Below are positions 38,676 through 51,200 of a DNA stretch of 64,000 bases, piece after piece (the first letter of the stretch is position 1; each line of letters begins with the position of its first letter). A program made the position numbers and the translations under genes. The notes below the pieces were generated by a model. That model made no database searches, was not told the DNA's origin, and saw only the letters and a list, made by a program, of their open reading frames with translations. The stretch is from positions 4,402,001-4,466,000 of the forward strand of contig OX344753.2 of assembly GCA_947034885.2 (NCBI GenBank), read 5' to 3'. This DNA comes from Thuidium tamariscinum. Lineage: Eukaryota > Streptophyta > Bryopsida > Hypnales > Thuidiaceae.

Positions 38676-39605
38676 TTAACCCCTAAAGGATCAAGGCCTT
38701 TTTTCTGTCAAAAACCTCTCAAAACTGCCATTTCTGTTGCATTCATCCAAAAAAACAAAAAATATTATTTTAAAGAATCTAACCGCAGGATCTTGTACTT
38801 AACTTGATTGAGATCAAGTGGTAAAAATTTCATGAAGTTTGACCGTACAGATTGGAAGATATGAGCATTCAAAGTTGGAAATACAAGTTTTTTTGAACTG
38901 TGGTTTGCAATTTCAGATGACTTTGACTGGAATTTGTATTAAAAAATTGCACTATAGACTTTGAATTTATAACTTTTTGTGTTAAGAAATTGAGTTGAGA
39001 GTCTAGGAAAAAAATTTCACACAAAAAACACTTGATTCTCATTCTTTAAAAAATTGTTAAGTAGATGTAGGTCCAAGATTGAAAGAAAAACTAAATGGTT
39101 AATAACTCTAAGATGGGATTGAAATACAATAATCCCAATGGTGAGATTGTTCTAGAAAGTAAACATAACCTTGTCCAACAATTTTTTTTGAAAAATTGTG
39201 AAAATTGCATTCCAAAATGAATCCTATAAGTTATTTTTTCAAGAAATTGTTTAGATTGCCCGAAAAACAAGATTGTCCATAACTTTCTCATTATAAGTCC
39301 AAATAGAGTGAATCAAAGCTTCACATGTAGGCAAAAATATATTATTTTAGAAAAAAAAATTAAAAAATTAAATTTTGACTTTTTGCAAAAAAAAATTTCT
39401 GCCCGCCGAATGAAAATTTGGGCTTTTTGTGGTATAACTTTTGCTCCCGGTCACCAATTGAAATAAAAATTACATTCCCATGAAGCTAATCAGTTTTCCT
39501 ATCTTATGAGAAAGTTTCAAAAAGATTCATTACAAATTGAGGTCTACGGAACCTGCCCGAACTCCAAATTGTCCCCCGAGGGGACAACGGTCCTTTAGGG
39601 GTTAA
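38676..39605 (-). mobile_element. piggyBac-like non-autonomous element, copy 2 (inverted relative to copy 1)
   Basis: 930 bp with TTAA at both ends. Read on the minus strand it starts CCCCTAAAGGACCGTTGTCC and continues like copy 1, including the hairpin TTGTCCC-CTCGG-GGGACAA and a GGGCAGGTTC block. Homology to copy 1 runs through the whole length at moderate divergence. The 66-codon ORF inside is incidental. Confidence 0.75.
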
Positions 39606-41409
39606 GCCCCTATAGATTGTATATTTTTAAAAACAAGTTATAAGTATACTTCAATGTTTCTATACAATTGCTTCTTGCTTGAAATAAATAAACTACAACC
39701 TCTAGTTGACTAAACAACTATTTGTTCTAATAAGAAGAAAACACACTTAAAAGCTTCAAGTCATGACATTGAAATTTCCACCTTAATCCCTAAGTGTCTA
39801 ACTAGTCTTCTTTTGATTGATGTATAGAACCAAATTTTGTTTTCTCATCCATCATGCATTATTTGCAAATAAAAAAAACACTATAAAATCTTGGAATCCC
39901 ATATAAACCACATATTGTAACAAATGTTGGAGATGTGCTTTTGTAACATTATAACAAAGGTTGTGTGACTCTTAGGCACTAACTACTTCCACCCTACTTC
40001 AATTAATGAAGCATACAACTCCTTGGAGACTTGTACATGAATGCTGATCAAAGATATATGAAAGCATGCTTGTAGGTTTCCACTAGGACCCATGTCTAAT
40101 ACAAAACCACCTTAGGGTACCTTTTCACTTGTTCCTTATTACCAATGCTTGTATTGGTTACATTCAACATGCACACAAACCTTGGAAATTCTAACCTACC
40201 TCCACTTCAATTTTAATTTGCATCTAACAAAAAAATTAGGGCCCCAATGTTTGAATTAACTCACATGTGAGAGTTAAGTCAAAAGCAAAATTTGTTCAAA
40301 GTAGAATTTTAGACCTTGTTTAAGAAATGAATTATTTTTTTTAGGAACTTTGAACTGAGCCAATGAGGTCAATCATTTGAGCTAAATTCATCTTTAAGAA
40401 CTTGTTTGAGATTTCAAATCTCTAATCAAAAGTTATGGATAAACTTTAGATTAGGGTTCAAGGAATGAACATTTTTTTCTAGATTTTTAAACATCTTTTC
40501 TAAACATTTTTAGTATTAAATTAAAATATTATTACAAATCAATATTATAATAGAAAAAAAATATTATAATAAAGGAGGTTTTTATATTGATTCAAGTCTT
40601 TGAATTGTAACCTTAATTGTATTTATATCATATGTATTGCATGAGTCAAATCTAATGTCAAGCTTTTAGCATAAGAAATTTATAATAGCTTTTAGTAGTG
40701 CTTGTATATTGATTTGTTGTTGGTATTGCATAAGTACAAATTGACATGTATTGAAATTATATTGAATATTGTATAGTCATGTTCTATATAGATTAGATTA
40801 GAATAGGATAATTTATTGCAATGCAACAAAAAAATTCTTAAAATTACAAGGTTTCTTGAGAAGATGTTTGGAAGGCATTAGATTCTAGCAAGAACAATTG
40901 AATGAAAATTATGTGGATGAAAATATACCAAATGAAATTATAGTAGAGTTTGCATTTAATATAAGAGATTTATATTGAACCATGAGGGGGCTTTTAATAT
41001 GATATAACATAGAGAACTTGAGAGGAGTTTTAATGAACTTTTTAATCATTTAGGACCCAAACACCTAAACTTCATTGCTTTTGTGGAAGTTGCTTTAGGA
41101 AGCATGATATTGGTCTTTGAAACCATAGTTTATGATGGGATCAATATGCCTTCAAATAAATATGTAGGGAACAAACTACACATATTAGCTTTTGTAATAA
41201 TAATTCATAAACCAAAAAGCATACAAACAAAGAAGATTGGTCCAATCATTAAGGTTGATCGATGATTAGTACATTTGTAATTGTTGAAATTGAAAAAAAA
41301 ACAAAAAACAAAAACTTTGAAACTACAATAGAAGATAAAAATTGATAAAAAGAATTGATTAAAAAAAAGATCTTAACCACAAATTGAAGTAATAACTCAA
41401 TTAAATACA
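39606..41409. other. AT-rich spacer between copies 2 and 3
   Basis: No supported gene or RNA. Only simple A/T runs and short random ORFs (e.g. 41083-41265). Confidence 0.5.
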
Positions 41410-42364
41410 TTAACCCCTAAACCCCCGGACAATGTTTTTTGAGATTACAGATTTTTTGGGCAGCTCACTACGGATGGAGTTTTTATTTTTTTTCTTTGAA
41501 ATTTTGATACAATGTGTGTCCGAGGAGTAGCTTTAAGGCCCAAAAATTTTCATAACTTTTGACTTTGTGGATAAAAAGTTATGGCATGATATGTTACTTT
41601 GTTTGCTCGGCGGGCAGCCCGGGCAGCTGAAAAAACTTTTTCAAAAAAACTTTTTTTTGAAAAGTGAAATTTCAAATCGGTTCTTTAGGTTTATACAGAC
41701 ATGTGAAGCTTTGAATCAATCCATTCCGATCAATGAGTCAAAAGTTATGAAGATTTTAAGTTTGGGGTAGTTTGCAGCCAGTTACAGAATCTGCACAGCA
41801 CAAAAAAAGTTTGAAATTCTTCATTTAATTCAATTTTTCATATTTTTGAAAAAAAATAAAAACAAAAAGTGTAGATTGTTTATTTCAACATTTTAACCAT
41901 TGGGATTGAAAATTTTCAATTCCATGAATAAAATGTTCACAATTTAGTATTTTGGCTCATTTTTTACTTCTTTCTACTTACTTATTTTTTCCTATATGTT
42001 GTACAATTCCAAATGGTTTGAAATTTTTTGAGAATGTAGCCAACTTACATTGAAGTAAGAATTCAAAGAGTAACCACCATTTTGAATTTTTTTTCACACA
42101 AATGTGACCTTGTGAAGTGCAGCTGCCCGGATTTTCGCAGGGATAAAAAAACAGTTTTTGTCAATTCATTTGCTTATATCTTGCAATCTACATGGTGGAA
42201 ATTTCTGAAATTTTTTCCACGTGTTTACAAACCACCTTACTACAAGATCCTACGGTTACATGAGTCAAAAATGTGTTTTAAAAAAAAAATTGCTCTTGTA
42301 TTAGAAATGGCAGTTTTGGAGCATTTTTTTTGGTGAAAACGCTATCCGGGGGTTTAGGGGTTAA
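41410..42364 (+). mobile_element. piggyBac-like non-autonomous element, copy 3 (diverged subfamily)
   Basis: 955 bp with TTAA at both ends and a perfect 16-bp terminal inverted repeat CCCCTAAACCCCCGGA. Internal blocks line up in order with copy 1: CGGCGGGCAG, ACATGTGAAGCTTTGAATCA, AAAAGTTATGAA and AAGATCCTACGGTTA. It lacks the subterminal GTCCC hairpin. Short ORFs inside (41567-41770, 42082-42336) are not conserved between copies. Confidence 0.78.
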
Positions 42365-43811
42365 TGTAAGAAATGTAACATAATTACCAACAAAATCAAA
42401 AAAATTCTAACATGTCAAATTGGTCCAATTAAATAATGAATTCCAATACTTAGTAGATTTCTTTTATGGTTTCAAATAGAGGGTACCAAACCTTTAGTTT
42501 ATTTTCCAAAATTAGATATAAAATTTAACAAAATCTTGATTATTTCAAAATCAAGAAATTTCTAAAATATGGATGGTTAAAACTTGACATTGCCAATAAT
42601 AGAATAGTTGTTGCTAAAATTGAAATTGAAATAAAGAAAAATATTGCATGAATTTATTCAATTGTTGTGCCCTATACTAATATTTCTAACTTGTTTTAAT
42701 TTGGAATTTATGTGAATTTGTGGGTTACACAAATGTGGTAGTTTACAAGATTTCAAGTAGATTTAATATAGTGTAGATAGCATGTCCTACCCTAATTTTT
42801 TAATATCTCAGTTTTTTTAAATTTCATTCAACTTTGATTCTTTTTATTTCCATATGAATTTCATCCAAGAAATTGGACTAATTTGATCACATTCATTCTA
42901 AATTATCCAAATTAATGTGAAGGGGCTTGCACTGAGGTAGGAGGTTTATAATACGACCAAGCTCTGAAACCATTGTGTAACATATAAGTACATATTATTT
43001 TCTTCAATGTACCAATTACATTAAAAAATGTACAAACAATGGACATATTAGGAAGTGAATGCTACTAGAACCTTGTGTGACTCCAATTTCAAAATTCATA
43101 ATTCATTCTATAAAGGTCCAAGTAATATTCAACAACTTGAAATATGTGTCAAAACCATTTTTCTTTAACCAATAAAGGACAAGTCAATAACCATGGAAAT
43201 CATCCCTTTGGTTACCTTGTAAATAGTTGGCTTAAAAAAATGCATATTAAGCAATCATTGGGTGTAAAACTACATTTCATAACCTCCTCTTTTCACAACA
43301 AAATTATGTAGGGTTAGTAGTTGCATTTTTGTCCCTCTAAAAGGAATCTCTCTCATCCATTGGATAGAAGATGTCCTTGTTGGCATTTAATCCTTGAATG
43401 TCAAGAGAATACCAAATGTTTGATGGATGACAAAGAGTCTTTCTTTGTAGGATAAAAGTGAAACTACTTATCCTCAAAATTTTGTGTAGAAAGGGAAGAT
43501 TTTTTGCAGTACTTTGACTTAAAACTAGTGCTTTTGGAACAAGTGATTCTAATGGTATTAAAATGGATGATTTTACAACCTGGAAGGTTCATCCTTCAAG
43601 GATTGACGGTTAAGGAAAATTGATTGAAAAAAATTTCAATAACTTAAAACCCCCCATTGCAAATTATCTACCAAATAGTTTCTTAATGCACCTCATATCA
43701 TTTTCAAAATCTCCCAATAATTGAATTCATTTGTACTAGTGTGCATTGTGCCGTTGCCATAATCAAAATCAAAGAAAAAATAATTTTCTAATTTTTCAAT
43801 CCATTAAAACT
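42365..43811. other. AT-rich intergenic region
   Basis: Nothing recognised apart from low-complexity A/T runs. Confidence 0.5.
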
Positions 43812-43998
43812 TTGAAATTCAATAACTTTCCTATTGTAAGTTAGAATGCCACGAAACCTAGCCTGTGCACCCTTCCTCACTGACCTCCTCGCCGATTTCC
43901 TCGGCAAGGGCTTTCTGATGGTACCAAGAATATGACTTGGGGATGCACAGTCCGGGAGATCTCAACGTGACAAACAAAACAAAACAAAGCAAACAAAC
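43812..43998 (+). mobile_element. SINE-like retroposon copy A, CAAA-rich tail
   Basis: Resembles the reverse complement of 61746-61925. Shared blocks are TTCAATAACTTTC, GTGCACCCTTCCTC (GTGCACCCCTCCTC in the other copy has A for the first G), GGGCTTTCTGA and GGGAGATCTCAACGT, ending in an ACAAACAAAACAAAAC tail. A variable simple tail at one end and no inverted ends favour a retroposon. No clear pol III A/B box was found, so a LINE 3' fragment is also possible. Confidence 0.5.
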
Positions 43999-44099
43999 CC
44001 ACAGCCTGTCTAAAGCCGGTATAGATAGGCTGTACAAAAGCTCCAGCGAGGGCTACAGAGTGAAAGTCGTCTCTCAAACGCAGGAGGCTGCGAGAATGT

Positions 44100-45290
44100 G
44101 TCTGTGACGACCATGTCGCAGCTGAATGATTGCTCGTGAAACGCGCGCATTAGATTAGGGGATGACTCCGAATGCAGCAATCATAGTTTAAACAGTCTCA
44201 CATTTAGCTCTCTTTACTCTTCACATAGAGATTTGGGAGCTGCGATTGGGGAAACCATCGCACCAGTTTCGAAGGCACACGATCGCTGATCGGCAGCAAT
44301 TGTAGGCGAGGATCATTCAGGTCGTCTAATCTAGCCGCTTGCGCTGTTGGGTTAGATCTCAATTCAAACTTATCAATCGGGAAGAATCATAATCTGGATC
44401 TAGCATTGGAGCTCTGAAAGGGAGCAGCAGCTGGTTAGCTAGCTCTTGAGTCTTGATTTAGGGTTGATTCTCTTGCGCTATAGCTGGACTTGGACTTCGT
44501 GGAGCTGTTTTTGGAGTATTATGCGTCACAGATTGTTCATTGGAGCTGGAGTCTCGTATGCGTTTGAGGTATACATACATATTGTGTATCTGAGTTTGAA
44601 TTTGAGGTACATCTTGGGTTGTCGAAACGGAAGTCGGAAGTCGGAGGTCAATATCGGCATGACTGTATTATTTTCGAGCGATTTTGCCCATCAGAATGCT
44701 CGAGGGCTCATGAGCACCCTTGGCTCATGAGCACTGTTTCTTGAAATAAATACAAGGATTATTTTTGACACAATGTTGAGCTCATGACAGTCTTTGCGTA
44801 GCCATATTAATTTTCAGTCGTTTAGAATTTCCTGGACCCATGAATCTTGTGAGGTTCCCTGTTGAGCCAATAATCTTTGCCCTTGGCTATTTGCACTTGT
44901 TTCTTTTATAATGGCCATTGCTGCGTTCACATCAACTGATACTTTGTTGCGGATTCTCTCATTGTATTATCTCTTTGACCAGGTAGATCAATGCTCAGGA
45001 CTGTACTAAGGAAGAAGAGGAAGGAGTGATTTTAGTGAAAGAGAAATATATGTGGATGTTAGTTTGGCGATTTCGTTTGCGGGGAATATTGTTTTGTTTT
45101 GATGGTGGTGCGATTTCAATGGTGCATAGGGCCAATGCTGGAGAGAGTGGGTATTTTCTGGCTCGAACTGCTTCGATTGTTCGCTCGGTTGCGTCGGAAG
45201 CGAATTCGCAGCTTCAGTTTTACGCGAAAGGTTTTCGGTCTCCATTCCCCGAGTGGGGAAAATGGATTCCTCCCAGCTGCAAATTCTAGG
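44100..45290 (+). promoter_or_regulatory. Promoter and 5' leader region of the lipase gene
   Basis: GC content rises at about 44050 and stays gene-like. Several short ORFs (44446-44730, 45026-45289) precede the first ATG that joins the conserved frame at 45291, so the leader is long and may contain an intron. Two copies of GGCTCATGAGCAC occur at about 44705 and 44723. The transcription start is not identifiable. Confidence 0.35.
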
Positions 45291-48200
45291 ATGGAGATTC
45301 ACTCCATGGGGGTGCGTCACTACTTCCGAGAGGTCCGCAAATCAGTTCTCGTGCTGGGGCTGCTCAACTGCACTTTAGCTCTCGTTTCGACCTCCGTAGC
45401 AACAGTGGCTGCTCGGCAGGATTGTCCAAGGAAGGTGGCGGCTGCTGCAAACATGATCACTGCCGCAATTTGCTTGCGTCTACTGTGGATGCTAGGTATG
45501 GGATTCATTCAAGCCGTCACGGCAACTGCAATGCACGACAACCCCTCTGCTACTGTGGTGCAACCTCACCACTCCAAAAGACGGGTAAGGTACTGGATAC
45601 TATTAAGTATTTTAACTATCTGTAGATATGTGCTTTCTTTGGGAGATCAGTATTGAGCTCACTGGAGAGCTCACTGTCTGTATTACATGAGCCTCAGATT
45701 TTTATCGATTTCTTATGCAATGTTTCAAAGTGGGAGGCTGTAGATCAGTATTGAAGGAATTTTAGAGAACTCCATTTCCATTAAAAGATCAGTGATTATT
45801 GACATTTTAACCAAGTCGTCCTTAATCCCAACTTGGTAATTGACGATCAATCGAGTCTATTGGAAGAGATGGGTTGTTGTTGGTAATAGGGCTCATTCAA
45901 AGAAGGGATTAGGTCCAATCAGTATAATCGTTTTTGATGTTTAGCTGCAATTTAGAACCTCCTTTGTTGCTGTTTTCTTAGTCCCATTGGCACGTATGTG
46001 TGGCTTGTTTTCCTTTTGCATTCAGAAATGGTATAAGGTGTGGCTTTGGTGGAGCCGAGTTGGATTTTTGGTCACTGCAGTTCAAGGTGTGGGTGCTCTT
46101 TGTTTTGCCTTTGTAATTGCAACAATATCTTCGAAAGGCCTAGCCTACCGATTCTCTTGTGGCGGGGGTAAGTGTCTTACTCCGTGTAGTTCATTATGTT
46201 TCATTGTCAAAGCTCACGATCACAAACACATCTAAGAGTGTGAATTTTATGAAACTAGCGGTGTATTCAATAAAATCAGACTGTTTCTGAAATTTTTGGA
46301 CAACAGCATGAGAGAATCTTCCCCATAATTTATAAGGGGTCTCCCTGTGGTCAGACTGATCCTATTGACACCTCCCCATGTTTCAGCCTCTGTAGACTAT
46401 AATTTTTATGAGAACTACAACTGTAGACTGTTCGGAGACCCATGAATTAAGTCTTTATAGTATTGTCTAAAAGATCCCGAAACGATGTAATTTTATTGAC
46501 AACTCTGTTAACTAGAAAATTGGGCAAGGAATATGGGACGCTTGTTTTTTTACCAATATGCACCTAGATGTTGTTCTGGTTTTTCCTTCTGTTTTTCTTT
46601 CTTCAATGCTATGCTCATAAGAGCCAAGTAGTAGCAGCTTTTCAGTGCATAGGAGGACATTTTGCCCATTTATGTTCTGTACTCAATCGTTCCTTACTGC
46701 TGGTGGATTGGCAGTGGCAGACCCTGGTCTTAGATTATGGCTGGTGGTGACACCTGTCTTAGCGTGGACAATTGCAGTGGCACAATGCTGTGTTGGTTCG
46801 GATGTTATAGCGTGGAGGTCGCTATATCACAACCACGGTGACGCGTGGAGGGCGCACTACCGTGAGATGTTTGACTATGGAATTCGAGAATTCCTGTGTT
46901 GCCTTGGCAGGCGTCAGTACTTGTAAGCAGATAATTTTGCTGACTTGCAAATATTTACTTGTAGTCTTTCATGTTTTGAAAAAAAGCCGTAGTGATGATT
47001 GGAAGGTCATCAGTCAGCACTCATGGTACCCTTAATCACAATCAATGGGTGCCTCTTTCTAGATTAAACTCCTCAAAAGATCTGGAATTGAGCTTTCTTG
47101 TGCAACCATTTCAAACTTCACACTCTGCTATCTTAGCTACTAATGGTGTTTACTCCTATTATAACTAACACGTATCAGACATAATTGGAATGGGACGTCA
47201 AATGAAATTCGTTACATTCTGACATTCACTAGTGAAAGCTCTTTCCCCCAAGAGATATCCAAGACGTGTTACACTTGGCAAGACTTTGCTTAGAAACTGT
47301 CTTAAGTGATATTAGAATGAATCTAAGGTTCATAGTGGTTTGGGTTTTCTGGAATACCTTTCGGAGTTTTTTCTTCTAGTGATTAGATTTCCTCAACCCG
47401 TAGAAACACAAAATAAATAAATCTGTAACAGGCTTAGCTTATTCTCCAGGTCTCAGTCACATAAGGATGAAGTGGATATCGTGGCCGCGTTGATAGGAGA
47501 ACTTCTGGAATATCGAGCTGGAGGTGTCAGCCACCTGGAATTAGCAGCGGGTAAATCTCACACCGTTTGAGTTTTTACTGTTGTTGCTTTCAATGAAGTG
47601 CCTCGTTATCTAATCAGATTTAACCCTGAAACGTCTCAATCCTTTTTTGAATTTTTGCGCATTTTCGCTTATAGCTTTGTACAGATATATCATTTACTAG
47701 AATTTAATGAATTTGGTCATTAAGGAAGGTTGTCTTTTCTAGATTCAAGTGTTACATTTGATAAATGAGAAGTTAATTGGATGAAACAGTGCCTTGAAGC
47801 CCTCTGTTCATCGTCCAGAATATGGACGTCGGAGCGCTTCAGGGTCATTGATTGAAGTTTCAAGGTTTCTAAACACTCTACGATTTGTGTCAGGAATTGC
47901 ATTGCTGCGGGAACAAAAAGTTGAACCTCTTGCTGCAGATGATGGTGGAGCTGTGCCTGAGGAGCTTCTCAGTGAGGCTTCACTTTTACACCCTTATGCT
48001 GTCGCTGCATATACGGTACTATTTTTTTTTTTTCCTCTATGTATCTCACTGACCTTCTAGATACGTGTTTTGAATTACTTTCTAATGTTTATTTCTAAAA
48101 GACAGCTTGGGTTACCTGGCTTCTACAACTTAATTAACCCAAATAGCTGTCAAAAGATGACTCAAGTGATTTCAGACACAATTGTATTAGGCAAGTCAGC

Positions 48201-51200
48201 CTGTGCACATGTATTAATAACATATAGAGAATCCTGTGCTGTAAATCAGCGGTTCTGCACATTTGTTCAATGAGCATGTATTTCTTTTCTTTCGTTGAGA
48301 ACTGAGTACGAATGAAATAATGTTTTGCTTTCAGTGATTTTTACCACCAAATGCATATGATAGATTCGTTGATTAGAAACCTGCATAGTAAGACAACATT
48401 CATGACAATTGCGGCAATGCATTTGTGAACAGGGATTTCTTTTGGATTTCTGCCGACATCCCTTTACATGGATTTGCATATGGCTCAGACGTCAGGGTAT
48501 TTTGACCTTCTGGAACCGCAAGAGGTGATTCTTGTATACTCTTCCCGTATTTTCTTCTCATTGTCCACACATCATTTTAATCCCATGAGGAAGAGCATGT
48601 TCTGTATTTCACAATTCCGGATTTTAGATTCTGGGGCTAGAAATTTCAGCTATTACAAATATATCCAATTTACTTTTGAATAATCTGTGGAATTCAGGAG
48701 GCCAATACTGGAAGGTGATAATTGGTGGAGAGGAAATGCAGCTGCCTTTTTAAGGCATGCACAGCTTCCTCCTGATGCTCTTTTGCAGGGCCGTGTCTCT
48801 CAGGTTGTGCGAGGTCTATGGCATTCATTCTGACTTTTGAGAATCGACTGGCAAGCCGCCCTGAAGACTCGTTTCGCTGACTGGTTTCATTGTCACTTGA
48901 ACTGTGTAGGAAAATTCCGGAGAGACTGTGTACTTTGTGGTGGTCCTGCATCACTTGAAAAAAGTGGTAGTTGCTATCCGTGGTACCGAGACCCCAGAGG
49001 ATATGCTTATAGATGGGCTGGCGGACCGGGAATGCAAGCTGTCGAACTCTGACCTCCTCGGCCTACTCAAGTATGAAAACTGAGCTCCTACATCATTTGT
49101 GGTGCAAATAACCATATTCCTGGCATATTAGTTGTGTCTTTTAGTTGATCACGATACTGTAGAAGTTATCGTTTCACCATACTGCATATGTCTGTCGGGT
49201 ATAGAGGGGATGGTATTCCAGACCAAGTGAAGAAGCAAGTGCAAGATTCCATGCCACATTACTGCCATAAAGGGGTCATCAACGCTGCTCGCGAGCTCTC
49301 GATGAAACTTGACCATTTGGCTGAAGACGAGAGTGAGGAGCAAGCTCTCAACGATTGCGCATCCTGTACAGAGATTGGCGGTATGAAGATATGTTCACCA
49401 TTTTGTGTATGCTTATGGTGAATTTGTGCATATATGCGTCACAATGGTTACAGGCATGCTCATGAGAGAAACTAAACAACCATGTTTAGAAGACTCATTA
49501 GTAGAAACCCCCGCAGAAGAGGCGTTTTAGAGAACCTTGGCACGATAAACCTTGCCAATTGTGATGCCATTATGGACAGTTTCTAATGTGAAGACTGCCA
49601 GTTGTATTGTGGCTAGGTTTCCAGAATACCAAGAGGTGGGTTGTCTACTTGTATTCGAGGGACTTGAACCGAACCTTCATTTATCAAATTACTTCTCAAT
49701 ACATAATGGAGGCATACACATGGCTTCGTGACAATTAATTGGGTATGTATTGTGGGCTTGGGCATCAGATAGCGAAGTGTCACGGCTGGGGCGGAGGCAG
49801 GGACTGTTGACCGGGCTTCTGGGCTCAGGAGGGAAATACGAAGGATATAGTCTTCGTTTTGTTGGGCATTCACTTGGAGGTTCAATTGCTACCCTGACAG
49901 CATTACGGGTAAATTCATCTCTTATGGTTTGTTCTTTCTCCAGGATTAGTCGTTATATTAAACCATCTTGTGTTTAATAGAACGAGATATACACACCTGT
50001 CTATACTTAGTTGAGACCTCATATTCTCCTTCACACTGGCCCAGTTGTTCAGACGTAGATGCACTTTGTAGGTGTGTAAGAGAACAAGTTAAAGAGACTG
50101 AGAGACGCATGGGTGGTGGTAATGGTGGTGGTTGGCAGTTGTACAAACGGTATCCAGACCTGCGTGTATACACATATGGTGTATTGCCTTGTGTAGATTC
50201 GGTCACTGCAGATGCATGTGCTAGTTTTGTAACGAGGTAAGATATTTCACTGAATGGGGATGTTCTTATCTAGCAACCGTCGAGAGTTTGAGTTAATTGA
50301 CGTCACTAGTAGAAAAACCATCCCGAAGTGGTATTCCAATAGAAGTAGCTACGCTACAATTGAAATTGTAGGCAGCTGTCTTAGAACCCCCCTGGGTACT
50401 GAATCTTAAAAAATACATGTTTTAAATTCTCTCGGTGATCTACCTCCATTTTGGTATATAGTTGTTTGATGTTGAAAGTCTAGCGGGCATACTCTAGACC
50501 TATAATAATGGACTGTCCCATTTGACCATGCGTTTTCATATTTTTGCAGTGTCATATATAATGACGAGTTTTCGTCACGACTTTCAGTGGCATCTATCAT
50601 GCGGCTCCGTGCTGCTGCACTTGATGCTCTTTCTTCAAACTCTGAGAGTTCGAATTCAGCGTGGTTTCTTTTGGGGAGCTCTGAAGAAACCAAATCCAGC
50701 GACAGTTCAGGAGAGAGAAGACCCGAGTGCTTAGCAGGAATTTCCCACGACAGAGACTCGGGGAGGAATAGTCCTGCTTCTGATCAGCTACTGGAACAAT
50801 GGAGTAAGCACCGTAATTCTCACTATGGAGTGCTAGTGTGACACTCTCTTCGTTAATCACTTAGGTTCTATTGTTGTCGAGGTGACCCAAAGATATGTAT
50901 AAATCTTCGCTAAAGTTAGGACTGGGAATATACTCGTTCAGCTCTTCTCAAGTTTTGCGTAACTAAGATTCAGTCTCGAGTGTCAAGTAAAGTGGAGAGT
51001 GTCAAGTCCAACTACCGGAGCTAGATGTCTAAACAGAGAATTCACTAAATTAGATTGTTTCAAGAGTCTTCACTATAAAGAGAATCTTCCCCATGCTTCA
51101 TTGAGAGATCTCCTTATGGGTCTTAGTGATCATACAGTGGCCTCGTCTTGTATAATGGAGAAGCCTTGACCTACCCGTGAGATTCCCTTCTTGATGTCTA

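Noticed and set aside
38586-42336. ORFs of 60-84 codons inside or between the piggyBac-like elements
   Set aside because: Not conserved between copies, with no transposase motifs or splice context.
36853-42364. CCCCTAAA/TTTAGGGG ends as interstitial telomere repeats
   Set aside because: The plant telomere unit is CCCTAAA in tandem; here it occurs once per element end, inverted, and always next to TTAA, which fits transposon termini.
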